Below, one piece after another: positions 43,425 through 51,537 of a DNA stretch of 62,692 nt. Numbering within the stretch: position 1 is the stretch's first letter; each line of letters begins with the position of its first letter. The DNA lies in assembly GCA_945900705.1 (NCBI GenBank), contig CAMDKJ010000001.1, positions 1 through 62,692 on the forward strand, given 5' to 3'. The notes below the pieces were generated by a model, which ran no database searches, was not told the DNA's origin, and was given only the letters and a program-made list of their open reading frames with translations. Source of the DNA: Bifidobacterium breve (lineage in GTDB: Bacteria > Actinomycetota > Actinomycetes > S36-B12). The position numbers and the translations under genes were made by a program.

Positions 43425-44060
43425 GTGGGGCAGGTGAGTGGAGTTGCACACCCGATGGGGCCGGAGCCCCCGTGGGTTTATTGGCTCCGCCGGGCAATCA
43501 TCCTTCTTGCCGTTCTAACCTTGCTGGTCGGCGTCTTCTGGCTCGTTACCGGCCGCGGGTCATCAAGAACCGGTTCAACTCCGGTGGCGGTGTCACCGTC
43601 GGCTGCGGCAACGGCAAGCTCCGCCGCTTCACCCACGTCAACGGCTTCGCCTGAACCGGCAACACCGACTGACTGCCTAGATAGCGCAATTGTGGTCGAA
43701 GCGAGTACCGATTCCAGCAAATATGTTGTTGGTGAAGCCCCGCAACTTACTTTGACCATTGGCAATATCGGCGAGGTTTCATGTCTGCGTGATGTTGGGC
43801 CCAAGGCTAATGAGTTGGAGATCACTTCGGGCGGGTATCATGTGTGGTCGAGCGATGACTGCAATGCGAGCAATAAGAGCAAGATTGCGGTCCTAAAGCC
43901 GGGCGAGAAAGTTGCCTCGAGTATCACCTGGGACGGCCAAACCACCCAAAAGGGCTGCCCGAGTGACGGTAAAGCAGCAAAGCAGGGGCGTTATGATCTC
44001 GTCGCGCGCAACAGTGACGTCAAGAGCGAAAAAGCCAAGTTCACACTAAGCAAGAAGTAA
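43425..44060 (+). CDS. Membrane-anchored extracytoplasmic protein with Ig-like domain
   Basis: A 211-residue protein (from GTG 43425), or 201 residues from ATG 43455 (MGPEPPWVYWLRR). A single N-terminal helix (IILLAVLTLLVGVFWLV) is followed by a Ser/Ala/Thr/Pro linker. The outer domain of about 130 residues has four cysteines and strands such as LTLTIGNIGEVSCLRD, VLKPGEKVASSITWDGQ and QGRYDLVARN. These resemble Ig-like BsuPI-type domains. The function is unknown. The serine-triplet protein starts 22 bases downstream, so the two are probably one unit. Confidence 0.65.
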   Translation: MGQVSGVAHPMGPEPPWVYWLRRAIILLAVLTLLVGVFWLVTGRGSSRTGSTPVAVSPSAAATASSAASPTSTASPEPATPTDCLDSAIVVEASTDSSKYVVGEAPQLTLTIGNIGEVSCLRDVGPKANELEITSGGYHVWSSDDCNASNKSKIAVLKPGEKVASSITWDGQTTQKGCPSDGKAAKQGRYDLVARNSDVKSEKAKFTLSKK

Positions 44061-44082
44061 TGGATCGGTACCGGAGGCAAGG

Positions 44083-44304
44083 ATGAACAGCGGTTTATCT
44101 AAGTTGTCTTATCGATCAACGGACAGCGTGCTCTCGGCGTACTCAAAAAATTCGGTTCTTAGTATTGGCTCAATCGGATCAGTCTTGTCAATAGGCTCAA
44201 TCGGATCCGCGGTTTCGCTGCTTTCGGTAGGGTCATTTGCAAGCGTTGTTTCAATACTTTCCGGGGCCTCGAAATTTGCAATTATGAAGTGGCGCTCGAA
44301 CTAA
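44083..44304 (+). CDS. Small serine-every-third-residue repeat protein
   Basis: A 73-residue protein of unknown function. Serine occupies every third position from residue 3 to residue 63 (21 in a row), with hydrophobic residues and glycine between. There is a nine-residue super-repeat, SVLSIGSIG, at 24-32 and 33-41. All six serine codons are used, so the pattern is kept at protein level and is not a DNA microsatellite. ATG 44083 has GGAGG five bases upstream. There is no signal peptide. The basic ends (KLSYR, KWR) flank the repeat. It is likely cotranscribed with the anchored protein before it, and its stop overlaps the radA stop by four bases. Confidence 0.75.
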   Translation: MNSGLSKLSYRSTDSVLSAYSKNSVLSIGSIGSVLSIGSIGSAVSLLSVGSFASVVSILSGASKFAIMKWRSN

Positions 44305-45683
44305 CGCTTTGATTCGCTCGCAAGTTTGCGCGCCACCGCGAGCGCCTCACTCAGCGAGGCAACTTCATGCCCGCGAATAACAGGTGCATTCAAATCACTT
44401 TTTGCATCTCGGGGGATAATCGCATCGGTAAAACCAAGGCGCGCGGCTTCGGCTAGTCGGCGGGTCAGGGCCGTAACTTTACGAACATCGCCGGAGAGTC
44501 CGACCTCACCGATTGCAATTAGGCCGCTTGGAAGGGCAATATCGTTAACGCTACTGGCGATGGCAAGCGCGATAGCCAGGTCGGTCGCAGGTTCAAGCAG
44601 GCGTACTCCGCCCACCGTTGCCACGAAGCAATCGGAAGTAGCAAGTTTCAATCCAGAACGCCGCTCAAGTACTCCCAACATCATGGCAATACGCGCCGAG
44701 TCAAGGCCACTGGTTACTCGACGGGGCTGCGGCGCACTGGATGGCGCAATAAGTGCTTGCACTTCGGTGACAAGTGGGCGGCGACCTTCAACCGTGACGG
44801 TTACACAGGTGCCGGGCGCGGGTTCATGGCGATCACCGAGGAACAAGCCGCTTGGATCGGCGAGCCCGATAATGCCATCGTCAACAAGTTCAAAGCACCC
44901 AATTTCATCGGCGGGCCCGAAACGATTTTTTACGGCGCGCACTAAACGCAAGGTGCTGTGCCTGTCGCCCTCGAAGTAGAGCACAACATCAACAAGATGT
45001 TCAAGGGCACGCGGCCCGGCAACACTGCCGTCCTTTGTTACATGTCCGACGATTATTGCGGTCATGCCGCGGGATTTTGCGGTGGCGATAACTGAGGCGG
45101 CGACTTCACGCACTTGGGTAACTCCACCAGCAGCGCCGTCGATCTCGGCACTCGCGATGGTTTGCACGGAGTCAAGGATCAGCAAACTGGGTTCGAGCGA
45201 CTCAACGTGACCGAGCACGCTACCTAAGTCGGTCTCCGCGGCCAGATATAGATCGTCGGCAAGTGCCCCGATGCGTTCGGCGCGCATGCGCACCTGCGCG
45301 GTGGACTCCTCTCCGGTTACATAGAGGGTCAAGTTCCCGGCTTCGGCCCAACGCGAGGCGACGTCAAGTAGCAGTGTTGACTTTCCGACACCGGGTTCAC
45401 CGGCTAACAAGATCACCGCGCCGGGTACCAGCCCACCACCCAAGACCCGATCGAATTCACTAATGCCGGTAGCGGTGGCCTTTGCCGCGGTGAGATCTAC
45501 GGAGCCAATGGGTAGTGCGGGGGTGCCGGCTTTGGCGGCCGTGGTACCTCGAGTCCGAGTAGCACCTATTTCATCAACGGTGCCCCAGGCTTGGCACTCA
45601 CCGCAGCGTCCGGCCCATTTAACGCTGGTCCAACCGCAATCACTGCAGCGATAGGAGGGGGTCTTCGGTGCGGTGCGGGCCAC
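44301..45683 (-). CDS. radA: DNA repair protein RadA/Sms
   Basis: RecA-like branch-migration ATPase of homologous recombination. The 460-residue protein has an N-terminal four-Cys zinc finger (YRCSDCGWTSVKWAGRCGEC), Walker A LAGEPGVGKSTLL, Walker B SLLILDSVQ, the RadA-specific VKNRFGPADEIG, and a C-terminal Lon-protease-like domain (ALAIASSVNDIALPSGLIAI). ATG 45683 is supported by the zinc finger that follows it. The cysteine-cluster gene lies 17 bases upstream on the same strand. Confidence 0.95.
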   Translation of the reverse strand: MARTAPKTPSYRCSDCGWTSVKWAGRCGECQAWGTVDEIGATRTRGTTAAKAGTPALPIGSVDLTAAKATATGISEFDRVLGGGLVPGAVILLAGEPGVGKSTLLLDVASRWAEAGNLTLYVTGEESTAQVRMRAERIGALADDLYLAAETDLGSVLGHVESLEPSLLILDSVQTIASAEIDGAAGGVTQVREVAASVIATAKSRGMTAIIVGHVTKDGSVAGPRALEHLVDVVLYFEGDRHSTLRLVRAVKNRFGPADEIGCFELVDDGIIGLADPSGLFLGDRHEPAPGTCVTVTVEGRRPLVTEVQALIAPSSAPQPRRVTSGLDSARIAMMLGVLERRSGLKLATSDCFVATVGGVRLLEPATDLAIALAIASSVNDIALPSGLIAIGEVGLSGDVRKVTALTRRLAEAARLGFTDAIIPRDAKSDLNAPVIRGHEVASLSEALAVARKLASESKR

Positions 45684-45700
45684 GGCGGTATCGGTAGTGG

Positions 45701-46471
45701 TTATCTAGACGTGACGGGCGGGTCGGCCGGGTGCGGGGTCAGGCCGGTGGTGTCGGTAATCGTTAACAGCAGTTTTTCGCGGGCTGCGCAAAGACGCGCC
45801 AACTCTGAGTAGGCCGGTAGGCCGATGAGCGCCACGATCTCATCACGCGATGATAGGTAGACAGCTTCGGTACCAACATGGGCCTCGGTATTGCTGCTGC
45901 AGTACCAATCCAGATCGTGGCCACCGGCCCCCCAGCCGCGGCGGTCATATTCACCAAGTACAACAACCACGCGCTCGACTTCGTCCTCGTATTTGCGGTT
46001 TTCGTAGGTCCGGCGAAGGGGCAACTGCCAACACACCTCGGGCTTGGTCTCGACGAAGGAGATGCCCTCACGAGCCGCCAGGTGGTGCAGCGCGCAGCCG
46101 TACCCGCCTTCAAAGTCCTTTTGGTTGTGGAAGATGCAGGCACCGTTATGAACCGCTGTTTTACGGGCCCCATCCTCCTTTTCGACCCAGCCTTTTTTCT
46201 TCCCGATATTGATGTTCTGCCACAGGTCGCCATCAAGTTTCTCGACCCAGCGAGCCACCCGCTTCTCATCCTTCTTCTCGGAGAAATGGGCTCCGAGCGT
46301 GCAGCACCCGGCATCTGGGGCATCCGCGTAGATACCTTTGCAGCCGCGGCCGAAAATACAGGTCCAGCGCGAGGTCAACCAGGTTAGGTCGGCGCGGATT
46401 AGCTGGTCGTCGTCAGCAGGATCAACAAACTCGACCCACTGGCGTGGAAAGTCTAGGGAAACTTCAGGCAT
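45701..46471 (-). CDS. Cysteine-cluster protein (DUF3109/YkgJ-like)
   Basis: A 256-residue soluble protein conserved, as I recall, in actinobacteria. Scattered cysteines in CIFGRGCKGIY, DAGCCTLGAHF, GACIFH, GGYGCALHH and PEVCWQLPL could bind metal. EKKDEKRVARWVEKLDGDLW is charged. The function is not established. ATG 46471 has TAGAGT seven bases upstream, a leaderless arrangement; the open frame before it is unsupported. It is transcribed away from ppx and towards radA. Confidence 0.68.
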   Translation of the reverse strand: MPEVSLDFPRQWVEFVDPADDDQLIRADLTWLTSRWTCIFGRGCKGIYADAPDAGCCTLGAHFSEKKDEKRVARWVEKLDGDLWQNINIGKKKGWVEKEDGARKTAVHNGACIFHNQKDFEGGYGCALHHLAAREGISFVETKPEVCWQLPLRRTYENRKYEDEVERVVVVLGEYDRRGWGAGGHDLDWYCSSNTEAHVGTEAVYLSSRDEIVALIGLPAYSELARLCAAREKLLLTITDTTGLTPHPADPPVTSR

Positions 46472-46478
46472 GCGGCAC

Positions 46479-46484
46479 ACTCTA
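46479..46484 (-). promoter_or_regulatory. -10 box (TAGAGT) of a leaderless promoter for the cysteine-cluster gene
   Basis: On the minus strand TAGAGT is followed by GTGCCGC and ATG 46471. Confidence 0.45.
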
Positions 46485-46544
46485 GGGGGGTGTGCATAAG
46501 GGGGCGCGCCCACGTCCATGTGCGCGATCGGTGGTGCCTGCCGG

Positions 46545-46550
46545 TACGGT
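46545..46550 (+). promoter_or_regulatory. -10 box (TACGGT) of a leaderless promoter for ppx/gppA
   Basis: GGTACGGT is followed by CTCCCT and ATG 46557. The same GGTACGGT occurs before the TetR gene. Confidence 0.5.
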
Positions 46551-46556
46551 CTCCCT

Positions 46557-47486
46557 ATGCGGCTGGGCGTGCTAGACATCGGGTCAAACACGGTGCACCT
46601 GTTACTTGTTGACGCGCACTACGGAGCAGCACCCATCCCGGCTTCGAAACTAAAAATGCCCCTTCGATTGGCTGAGCATCTGACCCCTGACGGGCGCATC
46701 GACGACTTGGCGGTTGATGAGCTCATTGGGTTCATTCGCGAGGGTCAGCAACTGTCCGAAGATAAAGGTGCCACCGAGGTAATGGTGTTTGCAACATCGG
46801 CCATCCGTGATGCCGGCAATGGCGAAGATGTGCTGCGCCGCGTACACGATGCCACCGGGATTTCAATTGACGTGCTAACCGGTGAAGCCGAGGCGCGAAT
46901 GACATTCCTCGCGGTACGTCGCTGGTTTGGTTGGTCGACCGGACGCTTACTCGTGGTCGATATCGGCGGTGGGTCACTTGAACTAGCTTCAGGGGTGGAC
47001 GAAGAACCAGACGTTGCCGTGTCTTTGCCACTCGGTGCCGGCCGGATGACTCGCGCGCACTTGGTCGGCGACCCTCCAACTTCGGATTCACTACGTGATC
47101 TACGTCGACATGTGCGTGCTGAAATTGCAGCGGTAACCGGGCGCATCTTGCGCGCCGGGGAGCCCAGCATTGCGGTGGCCACCTCAAAGACATTTAGGCA
47201 ATTGGCGCGCATCGCTGGCTCAGCACCTTCAACCGACGGCATGTATGCCCGGCGCTCCTTAAGTGTTACCGATCTTCAGTCATTGGTGAATAAATTGAGC
47301 GGCTTGACCGCGGCTGAACGCGCCAAACTGCCAGGAGTCTCGTCGGCGCGCGCGGGCCAGTTGGTCGCGGGTGCCGTGGTTGCTGAAGCCGTCATGGATT
47401 TACTCGACATTAAAGAGTTGGTGATTTGCCCGTGGGCCTTGCGGGAGGGCGTAATTCTTCATCGCATGGATCGCCTACCTACATGA
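46557..47486 (+). CDS. Ppx/GppA family phosphatase
   Basis: Exopolyphosphatase or pppGpp phosphohydrolase of the actin-fold superfamily, 309 residues. LGVLDIGSNTVHLLLVDAH binds phosphate at the N-terminus, FATSAIRDAGN follows, and LLVVDIGGGSLELASG is the second phosphate loop. Only the short two-lobe form is present, as in mycobacterial Ppx proteins. ATG 46557 fits homology and leaderless spacing. The stop overlaps the P-type ATPase start by four bases, an uncommon pairing. Confidence 0.88.
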   Translation: MRLGVLDIGSNTVHLLLVDAHYGAAPIPASKLKMPLRLAEHLTPDGRIDDLAVDELIGFIREGQQLSEDKGATEVMVFATSAIRDAGNGEDVLRRVHDATGISIDVLTGEAEARMTFLAVRRWFGWSTGRLLVVDIGGGSLELASGVDEEPDVAVSLPLGAGRMTRAHLVGDPPTSDSLRDLRRHVRAEIAAVTGRILRAGEPSIAVATSKTFRQLARIAGSAPSTDGMYARRSLSVTDLQSLVNKLSGLTAAERAKLPGVSSARAGQLVAGAVVAEAVMDLLDIKELVICPWALREGVILHRMDRLPT

Positions 47487-49798
47487 CGATGGTCGCTTCG
47501 GGGTTGACGAGCGCTGAAGTAGCTGAGCGGGTGGCTGCGGGTCGGGTAAACCATTCACCTGATGCAAACAGTCGAAGTATCAGCGACATCATCAAGGCCA
47601 ACACATTTACCTGGTTCAACGGTCTGATCGGGATCATGTGGGTAGTAATGCTGGTGATTGCTCCTATTCAGGATTCGCTCTTTGGTTTCGTAATTGTCGC
47701 GAATACCGGGATCGGCATTATTCAGGAGTATCGGGCATCCCGTGCGCTAGCCAAGCTGGCGGTCATTGGCGAAGCAAAACCAGTCGTCCGACGTGACGGT
47801 ATTGATGTTGCTGTCAGCGCACACGACGTAGTACTCGATGACGTCATCGTTTTGAAGACCGGTGATCAACTCGTTGTTGATGGAGTCGTCCTCCATGCCG
47901 ATGGACTTGAAATTGACGAGAGCCTGCTGACCGGTGAGGCTGACCCGGTTGATATGCAAATCGACGCGCAGGCGATGTCTGGGTCTTTCGTAGTTGCCGG
48001 TTCAGGTCTCTACCGAGCCACGCGCGTTGGCCGTGACTCATTCGCTGCCGGATTAACCGAGCAGGCCAAGAAGTTTCACCAAACCAACTCTGAGCTGCGT
48101 GACTCGATAAACAGGTTCATCCGGCTCCTGTCGTACCTGCTCCTACCTGTTGGGCTGTTGCTGTTCTTCTCGCAGTGGCTGCGCGCTGACCTGCCAATTA
48201 AAGAGGTCTTGCGCGGCACTATCGCTGGCATGGTGACGATGGTGCCTGAAGGTCTGGTGCTCCTGACAAGCATCGCGATGGCTGTCGCGGTCATCCGGCT
48301 CGCCGCGAAGAAAGTGTTAGTCCAGGATCTTCCGGCGGTAGAGGTACTAGCGCGGGTTGACACCATTTGTGTCGATAAGACGGGCACACTTACCGAGCCT
48401 GGTATGCAGGTGCGTGAGGTGCTGTCGTTGAGAGAAAACGTGAATATCAGTGAGGCGCTGGGTGCTTTGGCGGCTGTCGAATCCAGCCCAAATCCGACCC
48501 TGCAGGCCGTTGGTGCGCGGTACCCGAACCCATTGTGGACTGTTCAAACAAGTGTGCCTTTCTCAAGTTCTCGAAAATGGTCAGCCGCGACGTTTGCAGA
48601 CCATGGGTCGTGGGTTGTTGGTGCTCCTGAAATGCTGCTTGCCGATGGTGACCAAGTTCGAAGCCGGGCTGACGGCATTGCGGGCGATGGCGCACGGGTA
48701 CTGCTACTTGGTACCAGCGACATAAACCCAGATGCTGAACGTGGCCCAGGCCGCATCACCCCGGTGGCACTCGTAGTTATTGATCAAACCTTGCGGCCGG
48801 ATGCCGCCGAAACTGTTGCCTATTTCCTCGAGCAAGATGTTCGCGTCAAAGTTATTTCGGGCGACAATGCGGCAACTGTTGGTGCAATTGCGGTGCAGGC
48901 CGGAGTCCCAGGCGCTGAAAACCCTCTTGATGCTCGCACGTTGCCGGAAGACACGGCCGATATCGCGAAGGTACTGGAGACCGCTTCAGTTTTCGGTCGC
49001 GTAACACCAACGCAGAAGCAATCGATGGTTGAGGCACTGCACCTGCAAGGCTGCACGGTGGCGATGACCGGTGATGGCGTGAACGATGTGCTGGCGCTCA
49101 AGAGCGCCGATCTCGGCATTGCGATGGGCTCAGGCTCTGGGGCCACTCGCGCTGTTGCCCAACTAGTGCTCCTGGACGATAAGTGGTCGGTAATGCCAAG
49201 TGTGGTGGCTGAAGGCCGGCGCGTATTAGGGAATATCGAACGCGTTGCTGATGTGTTCTTAACCAAGTCGTTCTACGCAATCTTCATTTCCATTGCCACC
49301 GGAGTCTTTGCGGTTGCCTTCCCATTCTTGCCCAGACATCTTTCGCTACTCGGCGCACTGACGATTGGTATCCCTGGTTTCTTCTTGGCCTTGATGCCAA
49401 ACACCGAGCGCTTCCGCCCCGGGTTCTTCAAGCGAGTATTGGTGTTCGCGGCACCGGCCGGAGCTATCGCAGCGCTGGCCGCATTCACCAGTTATGGCCT
49501 GGCATTAAATATTGGCGAGCCATTACCTAGTGCGCAGTCAGCGGCGACCGTAACACTGTTCATGGTCGCCACGGCGGTCTTGGTGCAAAGTGCTCGACCA
49601 CTGAATCTAATTCGAATTGGGATTGTTGCCCTCATGATTTTGCTATTTCTTGGTGTGCTGTTCGTGCCATTCTTCTCAAAACTATTTGCGCTTTCCCTTG
49701 GCCCAGAGCGCTACAGCCTCGTCGCAATTGTGGTTGGACTAGTTGGTGCCGGATGTATTTGGGTGATGACAATCATCACCGATAGGTGGCGTCGGTAG
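47483..49798 (+). CDS. P-type cation ATPase, CtpE-like (calcium)
   Basis: A 771-residue membrane pump. The N-terminal cation-ATPase domain is followed by the actuator motif SLLTGEADPV, membrane motif MVPEGLVLLTSI, phosphorylation site CVDKTGTLTEPG, hinge MTGDGVNDVLAL, and C-terminal helices. The sequence follows mycobacterial CtpE closely by eye, and CtpE is reported to take up calcium. The motif PEGL replaces the CPx motif of heavy-metal pumps. ATG 47483 overlaps the ppx stop (ATGA), and the stop overlaps the next start by one base. Confidence 0.88.
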   Translation: MTMVASGLTSAEVAERVAAGRVNHSPDANSRSISDIIKANTFTWFNGLIGIMWVVMLVIAPIQDSLFGFVIVANTGIGIIQEYRASRALAKLAVIGEAKPVVRRDGIDVAVSAHDVVLDDVIVLKTGDQLVVDGVVLHADGLEIDESLLTGEADPVDMQIDAQAMSGSFVVAGSGLYRATRVGRDSFAAGLTEQAKKFHQTNSELRDSINRFIRLLSYLLLPVGLLLFFSQWLRADLPIKEVLRGTIAGMVTMVPEGLVLLTSIAMAVAVIRLAAKKVLVQDLPAVEVLARVDTICVDKTGTLTEPGMQVREVLSLRENVNISEALGALAAVESSPNPTLQAVGARYPNPLWTVQTSVPFSSSRKWSAATFADHGSWVVGAPEMLLADGDQVRSRADGIAGDGARVLLLGTSDINPDAERGPGRITPVALVVIDQTLRPDAAETVAYFLEQDVRVKVISGDNAATVGAIAVQAGVPGAENPLDARTLPEDTADIAKVLETASVFGRVTPTQKQSMVEALHLQGCTVAMTGDGVNDVLALKSADLGIAMGSGSGATRAVAQLVLLDDKWSVMPSVVAEGRRVLGNIERVADVFLTKSFYAIFISIATGVFAVAFPFLPRHLSLLGALTIGIPGFFLALMPNTERFRPGFFKRVLVFAAPAGAIAALAAFTSYGLALNIGEPLPSAQSAATVTLFMVATAVLVQSARPLNLIRIGIVALMILLFLGVLFVPFFSKLFALSLGPERYSLVAIVVGLVGAGCIWVMTIITDRWRR

Positions 49799-50577
49799 TG
49801 AGTCCACTTATCGGCCTATCTACCTCGTCAGTTTATCCAGAAACCACAGCCGCCGCTTTCGAAATTGCCTCTTCGCTTGGCTACGACGGCGTCGAAGTAA
49901 TGGTTGGAACTGATTCAATAAGCCAAGATGTTGATGCACTGGCGGCTTTGGTTGACCACTATCAATTGCCGGTGCTGTCAATACATGCCCCGTGCCTGTT
50001 GGTCACTCAGCGCGTGTGGGGCACCGATTCATGGGCTAAATTGCGCAGGGCACAAGCCGCTGCTGAGCTACTCGGCGCGTCAACGGTGGTGGTGCACCCA
50101 CCATTTAGGTGGCAGCGTGAGTACGCGCGTACTTTCGTGGGCGGGCTGGAGGCCATGCGTAGTGAGACCGCCGTGCAATTTGCGGTAGAGAACATGTTCC
50201 CGTGGCGTGCGGTTTCGCAAAGGTTGCCAGCCTATTCACCGGGCTGGGATATCCGCGACGAGGATTACCCGCACACCACCCTTGATCTATCGCATACCTC
50301 CGTTTCCGGAAGCGATGCGCTGCAATTCGCTCGCGATCTTGGTGATCGACTCAGCCATCTGCACCTAGCCGATGGCAGTGGCTCAGTACGCGATGAGCAT
50401 TTGGTGCCCGGCCGAGGTAACCAACCTGCTGGTGCGGTACTCAGCTACTTAGCTACAACCGGCTTCGCCGGCTCGGTCATCGTCGAAGTAAGTACCCGGG
50501 GTGCGGGGTCACGTGAAATTCGCGAGAGTGATCTAACAGAGGCCCTTGCCTTTGCCAGGTTGCACCTGCGGCAATAG
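49798..50577 (+). CDS. Sugar phosphate isomerase/epimerase-like TIM-barrel protein
   Basis: A 259-residue AP-endonuclease-2/xylose-isomerase-like TIM barrel. IGLSTSSVYPETTAAAFEIA, GYDGVEVMVGTD, SIHAPCL, VVVHPPFRWQ, FAVENMFPW, HTTLDLSHTSVSG and LSHLHLADGSG give the metal-binding Glu, His and Asp set. The substrate is unknown. It is the usual neighbour of ppx/gppA and proC in actinobacteria. Start is GTG 49798, overlapping the P-type ATPase stop by one base, or GTG 49786. Confidence 0.82.
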   Translation: MSPLIGLSTSSVYPETTAAAFEIASSLGYDGVEVMVGTDSISQDVDALAALVDHYQLPVLSIHAPCLLVTQRVWGTDSWAKLRRAQAAAELLGASTVVVHPPFRWQREYARTFVGGLEAMRSETAVQFAVENMFPWRAVSQRLPAYSPGWDIRDEDYPHTTLDLSHTSVSGSDALQFARDLGDRLSHLHLADGSGSVRDEHLVPGRGNQPAGAVLSYLATTGFAGSVIVEVSTRGAGSREIRESDLTEALAFARLHLRQ

Positions 50578-50644
50578 CTTGTCACTGATCGCCCCCGAAG
50601 GCGCCACTGCGTTGCCGAAAATTGCGCAGGCGGGCAATTCGTAG

Positions 50645-50830
50645 TCCGCGCTGGGCCTGCTACCCGCTCGAACCTTCATCGCTGGGCCTTGTACCTGCTC
50701 GAACCGTCATCGCTGGGCCTTGTACCTGCTCGAACCGTCCGCGCTGGGCCCGGTACCTGCTCGAACCGTCATCGCTGGGCCCGGTACCTGCTCGAACCGT
50801 CATCGCTGGGCGCGCTACCTGCTCGAACCG
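50645..50830. repeat. Tandem array of six 31-bp units
   Basis: Units start at 50645, 50676, 50707, 50738, 50769 and 50800. Each contains GCTGGGC, then TAC, then CTGCTCGAACCGTCA (the first copy diverges). Differences cluster in two short patches (CATC or CCGC; CCTTG, CCCGG or GCGC). A period of 31 is not a multiple of three and no start or ribosome binding site fits, so it is noncoding. It fills most of the gap between the isomerase and TetR genes. Confidence 0.9.
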
Positions 50831-50850
50831 TCATTTATTGACGGTTTTTT
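50826..50850 (+). terminator. Rho-independent terminator built from the last repeat unit
   Basis: AACCGTCA (50826-50833) pairs with TGACGGTT (50839-50846), with a five-base loop and a run of six T from 50845. A second, longer match to the repeat (50850-50865) follows, so an alternative pairing is possible. It ends the ppx-ATPase-isomerase unit. Confidence 0.75.
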
Positions 50851-50912
50851 GACGGTTTCAGCAGGTTAAAGAATCGGGCACTTGCTGAGCGGCGGTCAGC
50901 ACCGGTGCCCGG

Positions 50913-50918
50913 TACGGT
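50913..50918 (+). promoter_or_regulatory. -10 box (TACGGT) of a leaderless promoter for the TetR gene
   Basis: GGTACGGT is followed by seven bases and ATG 50926. Confidence 0.5.
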
Positions 50919-50925
50919 GATGGGC

Positions 50926-51528
50926 ATGGCTGAGCCTGACTTCACCTCATCGATTTTGGGCGCTGCTCGGGCGGTACTGGGCGCTCGAGGCTATGCCAAC
51001 ACCACCATCAAGGCGGTGGCCGCGGCGGCCGGAGTTGCCCCAGGGGTTGTTCGATCGCTATACGCCAACAAGGAGCAATTACTGGCAGCGGCTATCCGGG
51101 TGCCATTTGATCCGTCCGGCAGCATCCCTAAATTAATTGCTCCGGGTCTTGATGGCATGGGTGAGCGTTTGGTGCGCCTAACGTTGCAACTTAGCGGCGA
51201 TGAGAAAGTGCGCAAGGACGCCACCAATTTGGTGCAGTCGGCACGCGAGTCTTCCGGAGTTGAGCAGCTGCGAGTTCTAACCGACTACCTGCAGGCCACC
51301 TTGCTTGATCGGGTGGTCGGGGCAATTGGCGTTCCAGATGCGCGCATGCGCGGCGCTTTAATTACCGCGTACTTAGCCGGGGTGGCTGCGACACGATCGA
51401 TATTGAACGTGGAGCCACTTGCTTCAGCCACTGACGAGCTTGTAGTGGCACTTGTTGCACCCGCTATCCAACGACTACTCGACCCAACACAGCCACTTGC
51501 TGCCAAGGATGCGGCCGGGGAGCCATAA
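50926..51528 (+). CDS. TetR family transcriptional regulator
   Basis: A 200-residue regulator. The N-terminal helix-turn-helix reads ILGAARAVLGARGYANTTIKAVAAAAGVAPGVVRSLYANKEQLL-type text (residues about 8-52), and the C-terminal ligand domain is of the TetR_C group (RVVGAIGVPDARMRGAL). ATG 50926 fits leaderless spacing; ATG 50920 is possible. The proline dehydrogenase gene follows 10 bases after its stop, so this regulator may control proline metabolism or lipid genes. The ligand is unknown. Confidence 0.82.
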   Translation: MAEPDFTSSILGAARAVLGARGYANTTIKAVAAAAGVAPGVVRSLYANKEQLLAAAIRVPFDPSGSIPKLIAPGLDGMGERLVRLTLQLSGDEKVRKDATNLVQSARESSGVEQLRVLTDYLQATLLDRVVGAIGVPDARMRGALITAYLAGVAATRSILNVEPLASATDELVVALVAPAIQRLLDPTQPLAAKDAAGEP

Positions 51529-51537
51529 GGTCATCTG

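Noticed and set aside
43301..43654. Plus-strand ORF of 117 codons overlapping the anchored-protein gene
   Set aside because: It is in another frame, lacks a ribosome binding site, and the overlapping frame has a clear membrane helix and domain.
50645..50830. CRISPR array or tRNA T-arm repeats (GGTTCGA on the minus strand)
   Set aside because: The units are contiguous with no unique spacers and no cas genes. The flanking bases cannot form a T-stem and no other tRNA arms are present.
50622..50852. Plus-strand ORF of 76 codons across the tandem repeats
   Set aside because: The 31-bp period shifts the reading frame at each unit, there is no ribosome binding site, and the frame runs into the terminator.
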